From an uncultured bacterium (GTDB lineage: Bacteria; Bacillota; Clostridia; Oscillospirales; Acutalibacteraceae), in contig CAMFFI010000036.1 in NCBI GenBank assembly GCA_945949625.1, forward strand, positions 1 to 9,071: a stretch of DNA of 9,071 nt, read 5' to 3'. Shown in pieces: positions 5,491 to 9,071 of the stretch. Both the position numbers and the translations under genes were made by a program. Positions within the stretch are counted from its first letter, which is position 1. Every line of letters begins with the position of its first letter. A model generated the notes under the pieces. That model saw only the letters and a program-made list of their open reading frames with translations. It was not told the origin of the DNA and searched no databases.

Positions 5491-6852
5491 TTAATTTTCC
5501 TTTAAAAACTCCACAATTTTCTCAAAGCTCATTGAATGTGAGGCTTTTACAAGTACTGTATCGCCCTTTTCAAGAACATTCAAAAGCTGTTTTTCGGCGT
5601 CTTCAAGATATTCAAAATAAACAGCCTGTGTGCCGGTTTTTGCTCCGTTATAAATTTCCTTTGCAAGAGGTCCTACGGCAACAACCAAGTCTATCTTCTT
5701 TTCTGCGGCAAACTGTCCCACTTCATAATGGAGTGTTTTTTCCGTTTTGCCAAGCTCCTTCATATCGCCTAAAACGGCAACCCTTCTGCCCTTAAAATTA
5801 GCAAGAGTTTCAATTGCCGCCTTGACGGAATTGGGATTTGCGTTGTAGCAATCGTCGATTATTGTATATTTTTCGGTATTTACTACATTTGCACGGCTTC
5901 CGACCGTCTTGTAGCTTTCAACTCCGGAAACAAGCTGTTCCTTTGTCATTCCCAAGGCATTTCCTATTGCAACTGCCGCCAAAGCGTTTGAAACCATATA
6001 GTTGCCTATTGCAGGAATTGTTACGTTAAGTTTTGTGTTGTCAAAGCAAAGAGTGCAGTCAACACCGTTTATCAGGTTATTCTTAATATTTTCGGCGTAA
6101 AAATCGTTGCTCTTATCAAGTCCGTAATAAACAGGCTTTATGCCCTTTACTTCCTTAACCTGTCTGAGCTTATCGTCATCGCCGTTAAGGAAAATTTTTG
6201 CATTATCGGCCATATTTTCAAACATTTCTGTTTTAGCCTTGAGAACTCCGTCCCTGTCGCCTAAATTTTCAAGATGACAGCTTCCGATAATTGTTATAAC
6301 GCAGATTGTCGGCTTTACCATTTTTGAAATACGCTTCATTTCGCCGAAATCGGAAATGCCCATTTCAATAACCGCCGCCTGATGCTCCTCTTCAAGTCCG
6401 AAAAGAGTAAGGGGCACACCCAGCTCGTTGTTAAGGTTTCCGCTTGTCTTATGAACATTAAATTTCTGACTTAAAACAGACGCAATCATTTCCTTTGTTG
6501 AGGTTTTGCCCACACTGCCCGAAATTCCTATTACAGGAATATCAAAGAGCTTTCTGTACTCCTCTGCAATAAGCTTAACAGCGTCAAGAGTGGATTTAAC
6601 AAGTATATACGGCTTGCTTGGATTTTGCGGCGGCTTTTCGCACAAGGCGCAGACTGCACCTCGCTCATAGCACTTTTCGATAAAGTCGTGGCCGTCAACT
6701 CTTGCGCCCTTTATGGCAAGAAAAAGACTCCCCTCTTTTATCTGCCGGCTGTCACGCTCAACAGAGGTAATGGGATAATCAAGATATTTTTCATCGCCTG
6801 TAAATTTTCCGCCGCAGGCTTTGGTAATTTGTCCGAGAGTAAATTTTTTCAT
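5491..6852 (-). CDS. murF: UDP-N-acetylmuramoyl-tripeptide--D-alanyl-D-alanine ligase
   Basis: This 453-residue protein is full length for MurF, which adds the D-Ala-D-Ala dipeptide to the UDP-MurNAc-tripeptide with ATP in the cytoplasm, the last soluble step of the peptidoglycan precursor. The N-terminal uridine-binding domain contains DSRQIKEGSLFLAIKG (34-49). The Mur-ligase P-loop is GISGSVGKTSTKEM (109-122), followed by TSGNLNNELGVPLT (136-149), the EMG motif (163-165) and AKTEMF (206-211), whose Lys207 is the likely carbamylated residue. DDCYNANPNSVKAAI (333-347) is diagnostic for MurF, and LGDMKELG (361-368) lies in the C-terminal domain. It is the last gene of the operon, 11 nt after ddl. 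Its AAAAGG site (6865-6860) overlaps the ddl stop, indicating tight coupling. Confidence 0.97.
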   Translation of the reverse strand: MKKFTLGQITKACGGKFTGDEKYLDYPITSVERDSRQIKEGSLFLAIKGARVDGHDFIEKCYERGAVCALCEKPPQNPSKPYILVKSTLDAVKLIAEEYRKLFDIPVIGISGSVGKTSTKEMIASVLSQKFNVHKTSGNLNNELGVPLTLFGLEEEHQAAVIEMGISDFGEMKRISKMVKPTICVITIIGSCHLENLGDRDGVLKAKTEMFENMADNAKIFLNGDDDKLRQVKEVKGIKPVYYGLDKSNDFYAENIKNNLINGVDCTLCFDNTKLNVTIPAIGNYMVSNALAAVAIGNALGMTKEQLVSGVESYKTVGSRANVVNTEKYTIIDDCYNANPNSVKAAIETLANFKGRRVAVLGDMKELGKTEKTLHYEVGQFAAEKKIDLVVAVGPLAKEIYNGAKTGTQAVYFEYLEDAEKQLLNVLEKGDTVLVKASHSMSFEKIVEFLKEN

Positions 6853-6863
6853 AATCGTACCTT

Positions 6864-7913
6864 TTAATTATATTTTTTCAGAGAAACCTCAATTATCTTT
6901 TCGCAAAGCTCGCCGTAGTTCATACCCTCAACTGCCGCCTCCTGAGGAAGAAGGCTTGTGGGAGTCATTCCCGGAAGAGAGTTAGCCTCAAGACAATATG
7001 CGTCTCCCTTTTCGTCAAGCAAAAAGTCAATGCGTCCGTAGGCACGGAGCTTTAAAGCCTTAAAGCAGTCTTCTGCCGATTCTCTAAGCTTTTTATCTGA
7101 CATTTCATCAATATTTGCAGGACAAATCTCATCGGTAAGACCTGCCTGATATTTTGCCTTATAATCATAAAAGCCTGTTTTGGGGATTATTTCAATAGGC
7201 GGCAGAGCTTTGCCCTCAATAACACCTACGGAGAATTCTCTGCCCTTAACAAACTGTTCAACAACAATTTGTTCTTCGTATTTAAAAGCGTCTTCAACGG
7301 AGAGCCTAAACTCCTCCATATTATTTGCCTTTGAAATTCCTACGCTTGAACCGCCTGAGCAGGGCTTGACAACGCAGGGGAACGTATTCCAATTGAAAAT
7401 GTTTCCGTTTTCCTTATCTTCTCTTGTAAAGCACTGTCCTGCCGGAGTTGTTATATTGTTTTGAATAAGCACGCTTTTTGTAAGGCCTTTATCCATTGCA
7501 AGCGCCGAGCCTAAATATCCTGAACCTGTGTATTTAATGCCCAGAACATCAAAGGTTGCCTGCAATTTTCCGTTTTCTCCCACGTCGCCGTGAAGAGCAA
7601 GGAAGGTAATGTCTGCCTCTGTGCAGATTTCAGCCACATTTCTGCCTAAAAAGCGGTCTGTTTTATCTTTTCTTAAATTTTTAACAGCCTCAAGGTCGGG
7701 CAAATCCTCTGCAACACCGTGCTCCTTTGTAAAGTCATAATTATCCTTAAACAAAGCGTCAATATCGCATATATCCTCTTCGTAGCCCATATAAACATCA
7801 AGCAAAACTACGTTATGTTCTCTTTCTCTTAAAGCGTTTGCAACCAAGGAGCCAGACGCTATTGAAACGTCACGCTCGGTGCTTAATCCGCCTGCAAGTA
7901 CAACTATTTTCAT
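6864..7913 (-). CDS. ddl: D-alanine--D-alanine ligase
   Basis: This 349-residue ATP-grasp ligase joins two D-alanines for peptidoglycan, supplying the substrate of MurF encoded next door. Key parts are STERDVSIASG (11-21, with E13 matching DdlB Glu15), LALHGDVGENG (105-115), YTGSG (128-132), the ATP-grasp KPCSGGSSVGISK (183-195), the omega-loop FYDYKAKY (248-255) and the metal-binding RIDFLLD (294-300) with CLEANSLPGMTP (307-318). The Tyr-containing omega-loop is the arrangement of D-Ala-D-Ala enzymes rather than VanA-type D-Ala-D-Lac ligases. It is about 40 residues longer than E. coli DdlB because of an insertion around residues 42-95, as in many Gram-positive Ddls. AGAGGG lies 6 nt before the ATG. 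The gap to the upstream yjbQ-like gene is 23 nt. Confidence 0.96.
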   Translation of the reverse strand: MKIVVLAGGLSTERDVSIASGSLVANALREREHNVVLLDVYMGYEEDICDIDALFKDNYDFTKEHGVAEDLPDLEAVKNLRKDKTDRFLGRNVAEICTEADITFLALHGDVGENGKLQATFDVLGIKYTGSGYLGSALAMDKGLTKSVLIQNNITTPAGQCFTREDKENGNIFNWNTFPCVVKPCSGGSSVGISKANNMEEFRLSVEDAFKYEEQIVVEQFVKGREFSVGVIEGKALPPIEIIPKTGFYDYKAKYQAGLTDEICPANIDEMSDKKLRESAEDCFKALKLRAYGRIDFLLDEKGDAYCLEANSLPGMTPTSLLPQEAAVEGMNYGELCEKIIEVSLKKYN

Positions 7914-7936
7914 AAGTAACCCTCTTTTGAATTTAT

Positions 7937-8353
7937 TTATTCTCCGATAATCTTAACTAAAACGTGCTTATTGCGTTTTCCGTCAAGCTCATAATAAAAA
8001 ATCTGTTCCCATGTGCCGAAGTCAAGCTTTCCGTTTGTTACGGCGCAAACAACCTCTCTGCCCATAATGGTTCGCTTTAAATGTGCGTCTGCGTTATCCT
8101 CAAACCCGTTGTGTGCGTATTGCTCATAGGGCTTCTCGGGAGCAAGCTTTTCAAGCCATTTTTCATAATCCGAGTGAAGTCCGCTTTCGTCATCATTAAT
8201 GAACACCGAGGCGGTAATATTCATTGCATTAACAAGGACAAGTCCTTCCTTTATTCCGCTTTCGTTAATCGCCTGCTGAACGTACTCTGTAATCCTTACA
8301 ATTTTTCTTCTGGCAGGAACATTAAACCAAAGCTCTTTTCTGTAAGATTTCAT
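7937..8353 (-). CDS. yjbQ: YjbQ/UPF0047-family protein (putative secondary thiamine-phosphate synthase)
   Basis: This 138-residue protein is full length for the UPF0047/YjbQ family, a small one-domain fold known to form trimers. Signatures are NITASVFINDDESGLHSDYEKWL (split as 45-56 and 57-67), DNADAHLKRTIMG (86-98) and TNGKLDFGTWEQIFYYELDG (106-125). The His in NADAH and the GTW-x-I segment belong to the conserved pocket. E. coli YjbQ has weak thiamine-phosphate synthase activity, but the physiological role is unsettled, so the enzyme name should be treated as tentative. An AAAGGA site lies about 10 nt before the ATG. It sits 22 nt after the MIF-like gene and 23 nt before ddl, clearly inside the operon. 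Confidence 0.93.
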   Translation of the reverse strand: MKSYRKELWFNVPARRKIVRITEYVQQAINESGIKEGLVLVNAMNITASVFINDDESGLHSDYEKWLEKLAPEKPYEQYAHNGFEDNADAHLKRTIMGREVVCAVTNGKLDFGTWEQIFYYELDGKRNKHVLVKIIGE

Positions 8354-8375
8354 ATTATTTTTATCCTTTCAGCTG

Positions 8376-8720
8376 TTAAAAGTTAAAGCCGTTATAGCCC
8401 CAGTTTTCAATGCCCTGATATGTTATATATGTTTTATCCTGAGGAATTTCAAGCTCCTGCTCCATAATCTTGCAAAACTCCGCCGTGAATTTTTCGTAAT
8501 ATTCCCTTGTAGAACTTCCGAAGATTTTAAGCTCGCCTATTGCGCAGGGAGTATCGTTTTTTCCGCCGAAGTAAAGATGACAGTCGGGAACTATATTAAC
8601 CATTAAATAACTCTCGCTTTTTCCGGGAAAAACCGAAATTGCCTTGCCCACCTTTGTCTTAACGGCGGTTTCCTGCTGTTTTGTAACATCTTTGCTTACC
8701 ATTATATTTAAAAAAGGCAT
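8376..8720 (-). CDS. MIF-like protein (macrophage migration inhibitory factor / phenylpyruvate tautomerase family)
   Basis: This 114-residue protein is the same length as MIF (human MIF has 115 with Met). It starts MPFLNIMVSKDV, so removal of Met exposes the catalytic N-terminal proline of the tautomerase superfamily. Other family marks are PGKSESYLMVNIVPD (32-46, with the active-site-equivalent Lys34), FGGKNDTPCAIGELKIFG (51-68) and YITYQGIENWGYNGF (98-112). The CALC redox motif of mammalian MIF is only half present here (CAIG). ATG 8720 was chosen over a TTG at 8735 because a GGAGGTT site (8733-8727) lies 6 nt upstream of it and overlaps the TTG, and because Pro2 must be N-terminal to work. 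Expected activity is keto-enol tautomerisation, natural substrate unknown. No signal peptide is visible. It is the first gene of the operon with the yjbQ-like gene, ddl and murF. Confidence 0.93.
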   Translation of the reverse strand: MPFLNIMVSKDVTKQQETAVKTKVGKAISVFPGKSESYLMVNIVPDCHLYFGGKNDTPCAIGELKIFGSSTREYYEKFTAEFCKIMEQELEIPQDKTYITYQGIENWGYNGFNF

Positions 8721-8726
8721 ATCTGT

Positions 8727-8733
8727 AACCTCC
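8727..8733 (-). promoter_or_regulatory. Ribosome-binding site that decides the MIF-like start
   Basis: Minus-strand GGAGGTT lies 6 nt before ATG 8720. The in-frame TTG at 8735 overlaps the site, so the shorter protein beginning Met-Pro is the real one. Confidence 0.88.
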
Positions 8734-8750
8734 AAAATTATTTACGTTTT

Positions 8751-8779
8751 ATTATACTACAAAGTATATAGATTTTCAA
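8751..8779 (-). promoter_or_regulatory. Promoter of the MIF-like/yjbQ/ddl/murF operon
   Basis: On the minus strand, TTGAAA (8779-8774) and a perfect TATAAT (8756-8751) are separated by 17 bp. Transcription should start near 8744, giving a leader of about 24 nt that contains GGAGGTT. No other promoter of this quality was seen inside the operon, so it probably serves all four genes. Confidence 0.85.
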
Positions 8780-8801
8780 CGGTGATAAACACTCAAATTA
8801 C

Positions 8802-8900
8802 TAAAAAAAAGTCGAGTGCCTCGACACGCAATTCGTGCAGACAGTTTGTACTGACTGCAACCTTTTATGCCCGAGCGCAACCGAGCAATTTCCTATAATG
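8802..8900. repeat. Structured tandem repeat, copy 1
   Basis: This unit of about 97 bp has a 77-bp core (8811-8887) differing from copy 2 at a single base (C8858/T8955). Inside the core lie a GTCGAG-TGC-CTCGAC hairpin, a CACG/CGTG pair around CAATT and a CAGT-TTGT-ACTG hairpin, then a GC-richer segment CCCGAGCGCAACCGAGCA. An AT-rich linker (8888-8900) separates it from copy 2. No ORF is conserved across the copies. Confidence 0.9.
8803..8825 (-). terminator. Terminator-like hairpin in repeat copy 1
   Basis: On the minus strand, GTCGAG and CTCGAC pair (6 bp) across a GCA loop and are followed by T8. It lies just upstream of the MIF-like operon promoter, so it could block minus-strand read-through from outside the window. 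Confidence 0.55.
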
Positions 8901-8996
8901 TAAAAAAGTCGAGTGCCTCGACACGCAATTCGTGCAGACAGTTTGTACTGACTGTAACCTTTTATGCCCGAGCGCAACCGAGCAGTTTTTATAAAG
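8901..8996. repeat. Structured tandem repeat, copy 2
   Basis: The 77-bp core (8908-8984) is identical to copy 1 except for one base, and it starts 97 bp after copy 1. It ends in a different AT-rich linker (8985-8996), so the core rather than the linker is what is conserved. Confidence 0.9.
8902..8922 (-). terminator. Terminator-like hairpin in repeat copy 2
   Basis: The same 6-bp GTCGAG/CTCGAC stem with GCA loop is followed on the minus strand by T6. Confidence 0.5.
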
Positions 8997-9034
8997 TAAA
9001 AAAATCGAGTGCCTCGACACGCAATTCGGACAGT
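8997..9034. repeat. Structured tandem repeat, copy 3 (broken)
   Basis: The copy keeps the A-run, the TCGAG-TGC-CTCGA hairpin (first G changed to A, leaving 5 bp) and CACGCAATTCG. It then lacks four bases (TGCA), keeps GACAGT, and diverges into a different palindrome. It is therefore a truncated or fused copy. Confidence 0.8.
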
Positions 9035-9035
9035 A

Positions 9036-9058
9036 GGGACAACCCTTGCGGTTGTCCT
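9036..9058. repeat. GGACAACC/GGTTGTCC palindrome
   Basis: GGACAACC (9037-9044) pairs perfectly with GGTTGTCC (9050-9057) across a CTTGC loop, extended by a G-T pair. A-run flanks follow on the plus strand and no T tract follows on either strand, so it is not a classical terminator. It resembles the short interspersed palindromes found between genes in many clostridia, which is an impression from memory rather than a search. Confidence 0.7.
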
Positions 9059-9071
9059 AAAAAACCTCCAA

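Noticed and set aside
6864..7913. Vancomycin-resistance type D-Ala-D-Lac or D-Ala-D-Ser ligase
   Set aside because: The omega-loop FYDYKAKY and the Glu/Ser positions fit ordinary D-Ala-D-Ala ligases, and no vanH, vanX or vanT gene is nearby.
8644..8898. Plus-strand ORF of 84 codons
   Set aside because: It overlaps the start of the well-supported MIF-like gene in antisense and runs through its promoter into the repeat array. It has no ribosome-binding site or recognisable domain.
8802..9034. CRISPR array
   Set aside because: The repeated core is 77 bp, far longer than CRISPR repeats. Only short AT-rich linkers lie between copies instead of unique spacers of constant size, and no cas gene is present.

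Overview
The window reads as a piece of an AT-rich, low-GC Gram-positive chromosome. The best guess is a clostridial (Oscillospiraceae/Ruminococcaceae-like, possibly gut) bacterium. The evidence is strong AGGAGG-type ribosome-binding sites, good sigma-A promoters, short hairpin-plus-T terminators, a stand-alone clostridial-type leuC/leuD pair and a ddl-murF cell-wall operon. The genus cannot be fixed from the sequence alone.

Layout, left to right. (1) Plus strand, 1-1558: the 3' end of leuC, then leuD (leucine biosynthesis), then a membrane-anchored HELTH zinc-peptidase-like gene whose ATG overlaps the leuD stop codon, then a strong terminator. The last 23 bp of leuD, including its stop, recur exactly 825 bp downstream, just before the terminator. 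The peptidase gene therefore looks like an insert at the leuD 3' end. (2) Plus strand, 1694-3443: a perfect consensus promoter drives a two-gene operon. Its first gene is a short zeta-toxin-like/COG4185 P-loop protein with a broken Walker A motif; the second is glf, UDP-galactopyranose mutase. (3) Minus strand, 3462-4445: a Tim44-like membrane protein with a signal peptide, an Asn/Asp/Gly/Trp/Tyr-rich linker and a C-terminal zinc ribbon. It is convergent with glf and shares a hairpin terminator with it. (4) Plus strand, 4683-5444: a tatD-family metal-dependent hydrolase with its own promoter, ending in a bidirectional hairpin terminator. (5) Minus strand, 8779 down to 5491: a four-gene operon, MIF/tautomerase-like gene, yjbQ-like gene, ddl (D-Ala-D-Ala ligase) and murF (which attaches the D-Ala-D-Ala made by Ddl to the peptidoglycan precursor). 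One clear promoter precedes it and the gaps are 11-23 nt. (6) 8802-9058, intergenic: a tandem array of a structured repeat of about 97 bp (two full copies and a third broken one). Each full copy carries a minus-strand terminator-like hairpin. The third copy runs into a separate palindrome.

Most of the window is ordinary housekeeping metabolism. The parts worth a second look are the leuD 3'-end duplication around the peptidase gene, the degenerate P-loop protein coupled to glf, the bacterial MIF homologue heading a cell-wall operon, the Tim44-like/zinc-ribbon protein, and the structured repeat array. No defence system, CRISPR array, transposase, integrase, tRNA or rRNA was seen.
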